Below, piece after piece: positions 1-8,949 of a stretch of DNA of 18,864 nt. Origin of the DNA: an uncultured Eggerthellaceae bacterium. Its GTDB lineage: Bacteria > Actinomycetota > Coriobacteriia > Coriobacteriales > Eggerthellaceae. Under the pieces are notes generated by a model, which worked only from the letters and a program-made list of their open reading frames with translations, ran no database searches and was not told the origin of the DNA. The stretch covers positions 1 through 18,864 of the forward strand of contig CASTMW010000017.1 in assembly GCA_949450265.1 (NCBI GenBank), read 5' to 3'. Position 1 is the first letter of the stretch, and every line of letters begins with the position of its first letter. A program made the position numbers and the translations under genes.

Positions 1-482
1 AGCGCATCGGCGAGGCGCTGGATCTGATGGGCATCGCAGACCTGCGTACCCGTAGCATCGATTCGCTGTCGGGCGGGCAGAAGCAGAAGGTGGCCTTGGC
101 GTCTATCATCGCGCTGCATCCGAAGGTGCTCTTGCTCGACGAGCCTACCGCCGAGCTGGACCCTGCTAGTTCGCTGTCGGTCTTCGAACTGCTGCGGGAA
201 TACGCGCTGGATCATGGCACCACGGTGATCGTGGTGGAGCAGAAGATCGCGCTTCTGGCTGACTTTGCCGATAAGCTAGTCATCGTCGATGACGGGTGCA
301 TCCGCTTCGATGGGCCGCCCGCGGAGGTGCTGGCGCATTCCGACGAGCTACTCGAGATCGGCGTGAACGTGCCGCGCGCGACCAGCCTGGTGAACGGGTT
401 GCGGCAGCGCGGTCTGTACCGCGGCGCGGCGGTGTGCGATGTGCATGAGGCTGTGGAGGTCTGCGAAGAGGTGCTGCGATGA
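1..482 (+). CDS. ECF transporter ATP-binding protein (first ATPase), 5' partial
   Basis: C-terminal part of an ABC ATPase that powers uptake through an energy-coupling-factor transporter. The gene begins before the window; its frame is already open from base 3, so the internal ATG at 27 is not a real start. Visible motifs are the signature LSGGQ (bases 66-80), Walker B with catalytic Glu (VLLLDEPTAELD) and a D-loop. The H-loop position, where His is usual, reads Val-Glu-Gln (Gln codon at 240-242). The stop TGA overlaps the ATG of the next ATPase (ATGA, 479-482), indicating translational coupling. Together with the next two genes it forms the A-A'-T module. The substrate is unknown because the S subunit is not in view. 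Family assignment is firm; specificity is not. Confidence 0.93.
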   Translation, partial: RIGEALDLMGIADLRTRSIDSLSGGQKQKVALASIIALHPKVLLLDEPTAELDPASSLSVFELLREYALDHGTTVIVVEQKIALLADFADKLVIVDDGCIRFDGPPAEVLAHSDELLEIGVNVPRATSLVNGLRQRGLYRGAAVCDVHEAVEVCEEVLR

Positions 483-1318
483 TAGAGTTCCGATCGGTGA
501 GCGCAAGCTATGACGCTGAAACGCCCGTGCTGCACGAGGTATCGTTCACCATCGAAGATGGCGATTTTGTCGCGTTCGTGGGCACGAACGGTGCGGGCAA
601 GTCCACCACGATGCGTCTGATGAACGGGCTTCTGGAGCCAACGGCGGGCGAGGTCCTGCTGGATGGGACGCCCACCACCCAGTTGAGGACGAGCCAGTTG
701 GCCGCCCGAGTGGGCTTCCTATTCCAGAATCCCGATCGGCAGATCTGCTGCAATACGGTGCGCGACGAGCTGCTGTTTGGGTTCAAGGCGCAGGGGCGTG
801 CCGATGCGCAGGCAGAAGCTAAGGTGGATGCCATCATCGAGCGCTTCGGTTTCGATGCGGATGCCGAGCCGTTCCTGCTGAATCGCGGTACGCGCCAGCT
901 TCTGGCCCTGGCTTCCATCATCGTGATGGAGACGCCCGTGGTGGTGCTGGACGAACCGACCACCGGTCTCGATTTCCGCGAATGCGCGAAGGTGATGGAT
1001 GTCATCGCCGAGATGCACGCGCAGGGTACGACGGTGGTCATGGTCTGTCATGACATGGAAGTGGTCGGGGATTACGCGAAGCGCGTGGTGGCCATGACGG
1101 CAGGGCGCGTGGTGGCGGACGGTCTCACCTTCCAAGTGCTGCGCGATCCGGCTGCCCTTCATGCAGCGCATCTCCTGCCACCCCAGGTATCTCAGATCAG
1201 TATGATGCTCGTCGAGCGCAACGCCGAGCTTGCGGATACCGCCATTGCGCAGGCGAACACGGTGGAGGCGATGCTGGATGCCATGCAGGAGCAAGAGGAA
1301 GCGGTGAGCCATGGCTAA
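479..1318 (+). CDS. ECF transporter ATP-binding protein (second ATPase)
   Basis: Complete 279-residue ABC ATPase, partner of the preceding one in an ECF importer; it acts at the inner face of the membrane. Walker A is GTNGAGKST (residues 35-43), Walker B VVVLDEP with catalytic Glu lies near residues 154-160, and the H-loop His is at 191. The signature is not LSGGQ but Leu-Asn-Arg-Gly-Thr-Arg-Gln (about 135-141), a degenerate C-loop. The start is fixed by the 4-base ATGA overlap with the upstream gene, with GAGGTG as likely ribosome site. The 3' end overlaps the EcfT start by 8 bases. A helical, acidic tail of about 40 residues follows the ATPase core, as is common in ECF ATPases. Confidence 0.94.
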   Translation: MIEFRSVSASYDAETPVLHEVSFTIEDGDFVAFVGTNGAGKSTTMRLMNGLLEPTAGEVLLDGTPTTQLRTSQLAARVGFLFQNPDRQICCNTVRDELLFGFKAQGRADAQAEAKVDAIIERFGFDADAEPFLLNRGTRQLLALASIIVMETPVVVLDEPTTGLDFRECAKVMDVIAEMHAQGTTVVMVCHDMEVVGDYAKRVVAMTAGRVVADGLTFQVLRDPAALHAAHLLPPQVSQISMMLVERNAELADTAIAQANTVEAMLDAMQEQEEAVSHG

Positions 1319-2090
1319 GTTCCTGGAATATGTGCCGGGGGATAGCTTCCTCCATCGCATGAACCCTGTGGCGAAGGTCCTCTGCGCACTCTTGATATCC
1401 ATCGCGTGCTTCTGCACGGGCAACCTGATCTTCTTGGTCGCGGTGCTCATCCTGGATTTCGTGATGGCGGCACGGTGCGGCATGGCACGGCAGGCGGCTG
1501 GCCTGGCGAAAGCGGTGGCCATCTTCTCCATCTTGCTGGCACTCATCGCCTTGCTGGGCACGCCGCGTGGCCCGGTACTGGTCACTTTGCCGTGGGGATA
1601 CATCGGCATCGGCAGCATCGTGGCTGCCATCACGGTGATCATGCGCCTTGTGGCCTGCGCCATCCCGCTGTTCTTGGTGATGTATGTCACTCAGATGAAC
1701 GATCTTGCCAATTCGTTCTGCAAGATCGTCCACGTGCTGTACAAATACGCGTTCACGTTCACCAGCGCGGTGCATTTCATCCCCGTGTTCATGAACGATA
1801 TGTCAGGCATCATGGAGGCGCAGACCGCGCGCGGGGTGGCCTTCGATGGGGGCATGGTGAAGCGGATCCGACTGATGGTGCCGCTGTGCGTACCGCTGCT
1901 CATCAGCAGCGTGCGCAAGACCAATTCGGCTGCCATCGCTGCTGAGGTGCGCGGCTTCAACTTGCGCACGTGTCAGAGCGGGTACAAGGACTATCCTTTC
2001 ACAGGGCTCGATGTGCGCGCGATCGTAGCGTGCGTGCTGCTGGTGGCAGTGGCTATCGTAGTGAACGTGCTGGTGCCTCCGCTGTTCTGA
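1311..2090 (+). CDS. ECF transporter transmembrane protein EcfT
   Basis: 259-residue integral membrane protein that couples the two ATPases to the substrate-binding S subunit. It is mostly hydrophobic, with several membrane helices in the first 150 residues and one at the C terminus. The coupling helices carry the family's Ala-Arg-Gly motifs: a canonical ARG at residues 173-175 and a VRG variant at 213-215 (AEVRGFNLR). The start codon lies inside the end of the second ATPase gene (8-base overlap), so the three genes are one operon. No S component follows it; the next gene is lhr with its own promoter. The transported vitamin or metal cannot be named from this window. Confidence 0.93.
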   Translation: MAKFLEYVPGDSFLHRMNPVAKVLCALLISIACFCTGNLIFLVAVLILDFVMAARCGMARQAAGLAKAVAIFSILLALIALLGTPRGPVLVTLPWGYIGIGSIVAAITVIMRLVACAIPLFLVMYVTQMNDLANSFCKIVHVLYKYAFTFTSAVHFIPVFMNDMSGIMEAQTARGVAFDGGMVKRIRLMVPLCVPLLISSVRKTNSAAIAAEVRGFNLRTCQSGYKDYPFTGLDVRAIVACVLLVAVAIVVNVLVPPLF

Positions 2091-2147
2091 GTGCATCATC
2101 GCAGACAGCTTTGCTCGCACGCTCTCGCCTTCGTACGTCTGTTCCCG

Positions 2148-2153
2148 TATAAT
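2148..2153 (+). promoter_or_regulatory. -10 box of a probable leaderless promoter for lhr
   Basis: A perfect TATAAT lies 7 bases before the lhr ATG at 2161. A start point 6-7 bases after the -10 would fall on, or one base before, that ATG, so the mRNA would have no leader. There is no Shine-Dalgarno-like purine run between 2140 and 2160. No good -35 is visible at the expected 2125-2130 (TCGCCT). Confidence 0.6.
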
Positions 2154-2160
2154 CGCAGCT

Positions 2161-5100
2161 ATGAATACGTCTTTGGGCACATTCTCCGATGCGGTGCGCG
2201 GGTGGTTCCTCGATCGGTTCGCGGGACCCACCGAGGTGCAAACGCGGGCTTGGGAGACCATTGCCACCGGCGCCAATGCCCTAGTCATCGCTCCCACCGG
2301 GTCGGGCAAGACGCTGGCGGCCTTCCTGCAGGCCATCGACGACCTCATGAACGAGAAGGCGGCCACTGCTAAGTGGCAGCGTGGGGTGCGCATCCTGTAC
2401 GTGTCGCCGCTCAAAGCGCTGGGGGCCGATGTGGAGCGCAACCTTGCTGTACCGCTCGAAGAGATCGCAGCGCGCGTGAGCGCGGATGTGCGCGTCGAGA
2501 TGGGCATGCGCACGGGCGACACCAGCGCCTCCGAACGCGCGCGACTTCAGCGCAAGCCACCGGACATCCTGATAACCACACCCGAATCGCTGTACCTGAT
2601 CCTCACGTCGCGGGCGCGCGAGATGCTGCGATCGGTGCGTACGGTGATCGTGGATGAGATCCATTCCATCGCAGGGAATAAGCGTGGGGCTCATCTGTCG
2701 CTTTCGCTTGAACGCCTTGATGATCTGGTCGGTCATCCGGTGCAGCGCGTGGGACTCTCGGCCACCGTTGAGCCGCAGGAAGAGGTAGCGCGCTTCCTTG
2801 GTGGGGTGCAGCCGGTATCGGTGGTGGCAGCAGAGGGCCGCACGGATGCCGACATCAGCGTGCGCGTGCCGGTTCGCGACATGACCGCCATCCCTGCTGT
2901 TGGGGATGATCGCGCCTCTTCCATCTGGCCGTACCTTGAATCGGCCATCCTCGATGAGGTGCTGGCTCATGCCTCGACCATCGTTTTCGTGAACTCCCGC
3001 GGGCTTTGCGAGCGTCTGACGGCGCGGTTGAACGATCGGTATGCGCAGCGTGTCGCGGGACGGACCGATAAGGATGCTATCGCCGAGATGGCGGGGCGTG
3101 CCGTGCGCTCCGATATCGGGTCGACCTCGGCGCTCTCGGGCGCTGCGGATGCGACCATCGCGAAAGCGCATCATGGATCGGTGTCGAAGGAACAGCGTGC
3201 GCTGGTGGAAAACGAGCTGAAAACAGGCACGCTCCGGTGCGTAGTGGCCACATCGAGCCTTGAGCTGGGCATCGACATGGGCGAGGTGGATCTGGTCATC
3301 CAGGTGGCCCCGCCTCCTTCGGTGGCCAGCGGCCTTCAGCGTATCGGGCGGGCGAATCATCACGTGGCTGGGCGATCGAAGGCCATCATGTTCCCACGCG
3401 TGCGCACCGAGACGATCGATTGTGCGGCTGCGGTGGAAGGGATGGCTGCTGGTCTTATCGAATCGACGCATCTGGTGGACCGTCCGCTTGACGTGCTGGC
3501 CCAGCAAACGGTGGCGGCGGTGTCCCTGTGCCCTGACGGGTTGTCTGCGGATGATTGGTTCGGCGTGGTCAAGCGCTCCGCCAACTTCGCCGAGCTTTCG
3601 CGCGATGCGTTCGATGCGGTCATCGGGATGCTCTCTGGTGTCTTCGCATCGGGCGATGTGGCGGAGTTTGCGCCCCGTATCACCGTGGATGCAGGAACGG
3701 GCATGCTGATGCCGCTGCCGCGTAGTCAGCGTTTGGCTGTCAGCGCGGGTGGGACCATCCCCGATCGGGGGTCGTATCCGGCGATGCTGCCAGAAGGCAG
3801 CGCAGAGGGCGGTCGTCGGCGTGTGGGAGAGCTGGATGAGGAGATGGTGCATGAATCGCGCGTGGGCGATCGCATCATCTTGGGCACGAGCACGTGGCGC
3901 ATCGCCGAGATCGACCGCGATCGTGTGATCGTGGAGCCAGCGCCGGGCGCGGCGGCACGCCTGCCGTTCTGGCATGGCGAGAGCACAGGACGCGCCTATG
4001 ACGAAGCGCTGCGACGGGGAGCGCTTGTGCGATGCCTTGCGGGAAGCAGCCAGGAAGCTGTGGAAACGCGCCTTATCGTCGATGGGCTGGATGCGTTCGC
4101 ACGCGAGAACCTGAAGGGGCTCCTTGCGCATCAACGGCAGGCTACCGGTGTAGTGCCCGATGATTGTACGGTCATCGAGGTGTGCGCGGACGAAGAGGGC
4201 GATGACCGCATCGTCATCCATGCCTCGTTCGGCAAGCGCGTATGCGAGCCTTGGGCGCTGGCCATCACGGCGCGCGTGCGCGAGCGTTTCGGGTTTGACC
4301 CGCAGGCGATGGCAGCCGATACGGGCATCGTGGTGCGCTTTCCCCAAGCCGAGAGTGGCGATTTGCCCGATCTGGCGGCCTTTCTGTTCGATCCGGACGA
4401 GGCCGAGCGCATCGTGGCCGCCGAGGTGGGTGCGACAGCGCTGTTCGCCGCGCGGTTCCGCGAATGCGCATCCCGGGCGCTGCTGGTCGCCTCGCGCCAG
4501 CCCGGCAAGCGTGCGCCTTTGTGGCAGCAGCGCGTGAAGGGCGGGCAGCTCTTGGAGGCGGCACGGCGCGAAGGCGATTTCCCGCTTTTGGCCGAGGCGG
4601 CGCGCGAATGCCTGCATGATGTGTATGATATGGGCGCATTGCGACAGGTGATGGAGGATATCGACACCGGCGCCGTCCGGGTGAGCGCGGTGCGCACGCA
4701 GACGCCTTCGCCCTTCGCAGCACCCTTGCTCTTTGGTTATGTGGCGGACCATCTGTATGAGGGTGATCTGCCTCATGCTGAGCGGCGTCACGCCTTGCTT
4801 TCAGTTGATGCCGATCTGCTGGGCGAGCTCCTTGGCAGCGACAAGGCGGCAGAGGTGCTCGACCAGGCGGTGGTGGACGCGGTGCAAGCCGAGCTGCAAG
4901 GTACAGCGGCAGGCTATCGGGCACGAGGTGTGGAAGGGGTCTGCGAATTGTTGCGCCATGTGGGGCCGCTCTCGACCAGTAACGTGGCTTGCCGCACTGA
5001 CGGGCCCTTGGATGCGATGGAGGACGACGAGGCGGCAGCGTGCGTGGATGATGAGCAAGCGCGGGCGCTGCTGGATGAACTGGAAGCAGGGCACCGGGCA

Positions 5101-6690
5101 TTCCGCACGCAGATAGCAGGCGCTCCGGTGTGGGCGGTCGCTGAGGATGCCGCCCGGCTGCGCGCGGTGCTGGGGGCGCCATGCCCCGATTGGGCGCGCA
5201 TTGAAGGAGATGCTGGCTCAGCGGAAACGCTGCTCGATGGCGTGATCGCGCGCATCCTGCGCACGAATGCGCTGCGCACCGCCGAGAGTATCGCGCAGGA
5301 GCTGGGATTGGGGACGGCCCTTGTCGAAGAGAGCCTGCGCCGCCTGGCAGGACAGGGAAGGGCCGTTCAAATGGCCTATCCGGCAGATGCTCCCATTCCT
5401 TCTTGGACCGATCCTGCGGTCATGCGGCGTTTGCGGGCACGCTCGCTCGCGGCGGCGCGCCAGGCGATCGCGCCGGTGGATCAGGCGACGTATCTGCGGT
5501 ATCTGTTCGACCTGCAAGGCATCGGAGATGCGGAAGGGGTGGACGGCATCGATCGGCTTGCAGAGATTATTGCGCAGTTCGAGGGTGTCTTCTTGCCAGC
5601 GCAGCTTTGGGAGGCCTCGGTGTTCCCTGCGCGCATGGCCGGATACGACCCAGTGCTGCTGGACGATCTTCTTGCCTGCGAAGATGTGGTCTGGCAAGGC
5701 GGCACCAATGGGAAGGGGAATCATGTCATCGCTTTCTACCCGAGCGATTCGCCTTTCTGTCCTGTGCGCATCGAGCCGTGCGATCGAACAGACCAAGGAG
5801 CCTTGGCCGAGATGGTCTGGAACGGATGTGCCTCATCGGATTCGTTCGCGTTCGTGCGCGCTTCGATCGCAGGAAGGCTGGTCGAGCGGATCGACCTGAC
5901 GCCTGCTGTGCCTCGCCGTGCGCACAGCCGTCGGGCTGGACGGCGGTATGCGGCGTCTGCAGGCGCAAAGCGGGAGGTGCGCGAGCGCGTCATCGAGCGC
6001 ACGGCGCGCGATGCGGCGTTCATGGGCACATGGTGGAAGATGGAGACGCCTAAGGTGAACGATACGGTGTGTGCGATGGACATCGTGGATTCGCTGTTGG
6101 ATCGCTACGGGGTCGTCACGCGCGACATCGCGCTTGGTGCCGGCGTGCCCGGTGGCTTGGGCTCGCTCTATCCGGTGCTGCGCTCCCGCGAGGATGCCGG
6201 GGAGCTGCTGCGCGGCGCGTTCGTGGAGGGCATGGGCCCTTCCCAGTTCGCTGCGGTCGATACGATCGAGCACCTTCGCTCCTTTGCGGATGCGGGGACC
6301 GGACCGGCCATCGTCATGGATGCGGACGATCCTGCCGATCTGCTCGGGCGGGGCCTGCCCTGGCCCGCTTCCACGGCGAACGCCAAGCCTGCACGGCGCG
6401 CAGGCGCGCTCGTCATCTTCTGGAAGGGCATGCCTATCTTGCACATCAGTGCGCACGGACGCGATATCATATCGTTCTCGGAAGATGTCGAAGCACTGCG
6501 ATGCGCTGCTTGCGCATTCGCGAGCACATCACTTGAACGCGCACGACGGCTGCACACATGGAGCGAGCGCATCCAGGTACGAACCTTCGATGGGAAGCCG
6601 GTGCTGGATACGCCTTTCGCCACTGTGCTAGAAGAGGTCGGCTTCGTTCGCAGCGGACTGGAGATGCGGCTCTATCTTCCGTACGGCTAA
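2161..6690 (+). CDS. lhr: Lhr-family ATP-dependent DNA helicase (large helicase-related protein)
   Basis: 1509-residue superfamily 2 helicase, close to the roughly 1500 residues of long bacterial Lhr proteins. RecA domain 1 has Walker A APTGSGKT (44-51), a motif Ia-type segment YVSPLKAL (80-87), DEIH (165-168) and SAT (200-202). RecA domain 2 has LELGIDMG near 367-374 and the arginine-finger motif QRIGRA near 393-398. The remaining ~1000 residues match the Lhr layout: winged helix, Lhr-core domain, then a long C-terminal part with a second winged-helix region (LLDRYGVVTRD...). Lhr proteins translocate 3'-5' on single-stranded DNA and unwind RNA:DNA hybrids in repair; some also have uracil-DNA glycosylase activity, which I cannot confirm here. 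It is a single gene between the ECF operon and the converging argD, and its stop overlaps that of argD. Confidence 0.95.
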   Translation: MNTSLGTFSDAVRGWFLDRFAGPTEVQTRAWETIATGANALVIAPTGSGKTLAAFLQAIDDLMNEKAATAKWQRGVRILYVSPLKALGADVERNLAVPLEEIAARVSADVRVEMGMRTGDTSASERARLQRKPPDILITTPESLYLILTSRAREMLRSVRTVIVDEIHSIAGNKRGAHLSLSLERLDDLVGHPVQRVGLSATVEPQEEVARFLGGVQPVSVVAAEGRTDADISVRVPVRDMTAIPAVGDDRASSIWPYLESAILDEVLAHASTIVFVNSRGLCERLTARLNDRYAQRVAGRTDKDAIAEMAGRAVRSDIGSTSALSGAADATIAKAHHGSVSKEQRALVENELKTGTLRCVVATSSLELGIDMGEVDLVIQVAPPPSVASGLQRIGRANHHVAGRSKAIMFPRVRTETIDCAAAVEGMAAGLIESTHLVDRPLDVLAQQTVAAVSLCPDGLSADDWFGVVKRSANFAELSRDAFDAVIGMLSGVFASGDVAEFAPRITVDAGTGMLMPLPRSQRLAVSAGGTIPDRGSYPAMLPEGSAEGGRRRVGELDEEMVHESRVGDRIILGTSTWRIAEIDRDRVIVEPAPGAAARLPFWHGESTGRAYDEALRRGALVRCLAGSSQEAVETRLIVDGLDAFARENLKGLLAHQRQATGVVPDDCTVIEVCADEEGDDRIVIHASFGKRVCEPWALAITARVRERFGFDPQAMAADTGIVVRFPQAESGDLPDLAAFLFDPDEAERIVAAEVGATALFAARFRECASRALLVASRQPGKRAPLWQQRVKGGQLLEAARREGDFPLLAEAARECLHDVYDMGALRQVMEDIDTGAVRVSAVRTQTPSPFAAPLLFGYVADHLYEGDLPHAERRHALLSVDADLLGELLGSDKAAEVLDQAVVDAVQAELQGTAAGYRARGVEGVCELLRHVGPLSTSNVACRTDGPLDAMEDDEAAACVDDEQARALLDELEAGHRAFRTQIAGAPVWAVAEDAARLRAVLGAPCPDWARIEGDAGSAETLLDGVIARILRTNALRTAESIAQELGLGTALVEESLRRLAGQGRAVQMAYPADAPIPSWTDPAVMRRLRARSLAAARQAIAPVDQATYLRYLFDLQGIGDAEGVDGIDRLAEIIAQFEGVFLPAQLWEASVFPARMAGYDPVLLDDLLACEDVVWQGGTNGKGNHVIAFYPSDSPFCPVRIEPCDRTDQGALAEMVWNGCASSDSFAFVRASIAGRLVERIDLTPAVPRRAHSRRAGRRYAASAGAKREVRERVIERTARDAAFMGTWWKMETPKVNDTVCAMDIVDSLLDRYGVVTRDIALGAGVPGGLGSLYPVLRSREDAGELLRGAFVEGMGPSQFAAVDTIEHLRSFADAGTGPAIVMDADDPADLLGRGLPWPASTANAKPARRAGALVIFWKGMPILHISAHGRDIISFSEDVEALRCAACAFASTSLERARRLHTWSERIQVRTFDGKPVLDTPFATVLEEVGFVRSGLEMRLYLPYG

Positions 6691-7937
6691 GAAGCCAGCT
6701 CGCAGGCGCGTGTGAGCTTCTCGATCATCTCGTCCACATCATCCTTCGAGCAGATGAGCGGCGGCAGGAAGCGCAGCGTTTGAGGGCCGGTCGCGTTGAT
6801 GACGAGCCCTGCTTCCAGCGCTGCATCCACCACGCGCCCCGCAACAAGGCCTTCGGCAAGATCGGCACCGACCATCAGGCCCGCACCGCGCACTCCGCGG
6901 ATGCCATCGACCTTCTTCAAACGCTCCGCGAAGTAGGACCCCACCTCGTCAACGCCCAGCGCCATGGTCGGATCGGACAGTTCGCGCAGGGTAGCGCGCG
7001 CCGCTGCCATGGCCAGGTTGCTGCCGCCGAAGGTGGAACCGTGCGTTCCTGCTTTCAGCACCTCGCCCGCATCACCGTGCGCCGCACAAGCTCCGCAGAC
7101 CATGCCGGATGCGATGCCCTTGGCCATGGTGACCACGTCGGGCACGATGTCCGCACGCTGAAAGGCGAAGGGCGCACCGGTGCGGTAGATACCGCACTGC
7201 ACTTCATCGCAGATGAGCAGCGCGCCCGTTTCGGCGGTCAGGCGGCGTGCTTCTTGCAGGAACTCATCCGTACACGGGTGCACGCCCGATTCCCCTTGGA
7301 TGGGTTCGAGCATCATCGCGCATATTTGCCCATCGAAGCGCTCGAAGAGTGCGCGCAGCGCATCAACGTCGTTGATGGGGGTGTAGACGAAGCCTTCCGG
7401 GATGGGCTCGAAGCCCCGCTGCAGCCCGCTTTGCCCGGTGGCTGCTAGGGTGGTCATCGTGCGGCCATGGAAGCTCTTCACCAGCGTGACGATCAGCGAT
7501 GGTGCCCGATCGGTGTTGCCAGCATGCGCGACACGCTCCTTCGCGCGTAGACGTGCCAGCTTGATGGCGCATTCGTTGGCCTCAGCTCCCGAATTGGCGA
7601 AGAACGTCTTCCACGTTCCCCGTGTGTTCTCAGGCGCGCCGCCATCCAGCATATCGGAGAGCCCGCGTGCCACTTGACCACGATCCTCGATATAGAAGTA
7701 GTTGCTGACATGGATGAGCTTTTCGGCCTGCGCGGTGATGGCATCGACCACGGCTGGGTGGCAATGCCCCAGGCTGCAGACGCCAATCCCCGAGAGGAAA
7801 TCAAGGTAGCACTTGCCCGTGTCGTCCTCAAGATACATGCCGCGTCCGCGCACGAACTGCACCGATTTGCGCGCGAACGTGGGCATGACGTATTCGGTTT
7901 CAAGGTGCTGTTGCTCTTCAAGACCTCGTATGCTCAT
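6687..7937 (-). CDS. argD: Acetylornithine aminotransferase
   Basis: 416-residue class-III PLP-dependent aminotransferase that converts N-acetylglutamate semialdehyde to N-acetylornithine using glutamate. The PLP-binding Lys is K273 in VTMAKGI, preceded by the cofactor Asp in ICDEVQCG and followed by GTHGSTFGGSNLA, the hallmark of ArgD-type enzymes. I place the start at 7937 (MSIRGLEEQ...) because AGGGA lies 4 bases upstream. An in-frame ATG at 7991 would add 18 residues and overlap argB, and is less likely. It is the last gene of argCJBD, 31 bases after argB. Its TAG stop interlocks with the lhr TAA on the other strand. Succinylornithine transaminase is the main alternative, made unlikely by the operon. 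Confidence 0.95.
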   Translation of the reverse strand: MSIRGLEEQQHLETEYVMPTFARKSVQFVRGRGMYLEDDTGKCYLDFLSGIGVCSLGHCHPAVVDAITAQAEKLIHVSNYFYIEDRGQVARGLSDMLDGGAPENTRGTWKTFFANSGAEANECAIKLARLRAKERVAHAGNTDRAPSLIVTLVKSFHGRTMTTLAATGQSGLQRGFEPIPEGFVYTPINDVDALRALFERFDGQICAMMLEPIQGESGVHPCTDEFLQEARRLTAETGALLICDEVQCGIYRTGAPFAFQRADIVPDVVTMAKGIASGMVCGACAAHGDAGEVLKAGTHGSTFGGSNLAMAAARATLRELSDPTMALGVDEVGSYFAERLKKVDGIRGVRGAGLMVGADLAEGLVAGRVVDAALEAGLVINATGPQTLRFLPPLICSKDDVDEMIEKLTRACELAS

Positions 7938-7968
7938 AGTATCCCTTTCGTTTCTGGAAGATGACGCT

Positions 7969-8937
7969 TCACGCGCCATGGTGCGCTGCATCGGCGTTCT
8001 CCAACAGCTTTGATGCGAAGCGCCCGAGCCGTGCCGGATCGAAGCCCGATGCTGGCCCGTCGCCGCAGATCATGGTTCCGATGCCTTTGTTGGTGAGCGT
8101 TTCCAGTAGCAGGGCATGCGGTGTGGTGCCGTTCACGATGTGCGCGCGATGGACGCCCGCGTCGAGCGCATGTACGCAGCTTGCCAGCTTCGGAATCATG
8201 CCCGTGGATATCTCGTTCGCTTCGATCATGGCGCGCGCTTCGCCCACGGTCATGCTGGCGACGAAGGTGGTGGGATCGGGATAGTCCACATAGAGGCCAT
8301 CGACATCGCTCAGGAAGATCACCTTATGTGCTCCGATAGCGGCGGCGATATGGCCAGCAGCCACGTCCGCATTGATGTTGAACCAGCCTCCCTGCGGCTC
8401 GATGGCCACTGATGCGATGACAGGGATGTAGTCGGTCGCGATCAGGTCCACGATGAGCTGTTCGTTGACGCGCGTGATGCGTCCCACGCGCCCAAGGCGC
8501 TCATCGGCGCGTTCGGCTTCCAAGATGCCCGCATCAGCTCCCGACAGGCCCACGCCCATGTTACCGTGGCGGTTCATGGTGCGCACGAGGTCCTGGTTCA
8601 CTTTGCCCATCAGCGTGGTGCGCACTACATCCATGGCTGCATCGCTGGTGACGCGCTGGCCGTCCACGAACGTGACCGGCAGCGCCGCATCCTCCATGGC
8701 GGCGTTGATGGCCTTGCCGCCCCCGTGCACGATGACAGGGTTCACGCCGATGATCTTCAACAGGACGATGTCGGCCATCACATCTTCGCGCAGTCGTTCG
8801 TTGACCATAGCCGCTCCGCCGTACTTGATGACGATGGTCTTGCCGGTCACATTCTTGATCCAAGGCATCGCCTCGGAGAGCACCTCGCCGGTCAGGGTGG
8901 AAACGCCTCCTGGGCGCATCTCGTGGTCGTACTTCAT
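7969..8937 (-). CDS. argB: Acetylglutamate kinase
   Basis: 322-residue amino-acid kinase that phosphorylates N-acetylglutamate, the second step of arginine synthesis. Recognisable segments are IVIKYGGAAM (phosphate-binding Lys and Gly pair), PVIVHGGGKAIN, the substrate-binding GLSGADAG, WFNINADVAAGHIA, and FLSDVDGLY followed by GMIPKLASC. The start at 8937 has a GAAAGAAG ribosome site; a second Met at residue 7 is possible. A C-terminal tail of about 25 residues after CGDGPASG makes it slightly longer than the usual ~300 residues. It lies 12 bases after argJ. Feedback inhibition by arginine is known for many ArgB proteins in the cyclic pathway, but I did not verify the arginine site. Confidence 0.96.
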   Translation of the reverse strand: MKYDHEMRPGGVSTLTGEVLSEAMPWIKNVTGKTIVIKYGGAAMVNERLREDVMADIVLLKIIGVNPVIVHGGGKAINAAMEDAALPVTFVDGQRVTSDAAMDVVRTTLMGKVNQDLVRTMNRHGNMGVGLSGADAGILEAERADERLGRVGRITRVNEQLIVDLIATDYIPVIASVAIEPQGGWFNINADVAAGHIAAAIGAHKVIFLSDVDGLYVDYPDPTTFVASMTVGEARAMIEANEISTGMIPKLASCVHALDAGVHRAHIVNGTTPHALLLETLTNKGIGTMICGDGPASGFDPARLGRFASKLLENADAAHHGA

Positions 8938-8949
8938 GGTCTTCTTTCG

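Noticed and set aside
2281..4791. 836-residue open frame antisense to lhr
   Set aside because: Arg/His-rich composition typical of a shadow frame in GC-rich DNA, with no domain, ribosome site or promoter; lhr on the other strand has full helicase motifs.
7938..7991. Upstream ATG start for argD at 7991
   Set aside because: It would overlap argB and lacks a ribosome site, whereas 7937 has a well-spaced AGGGA.
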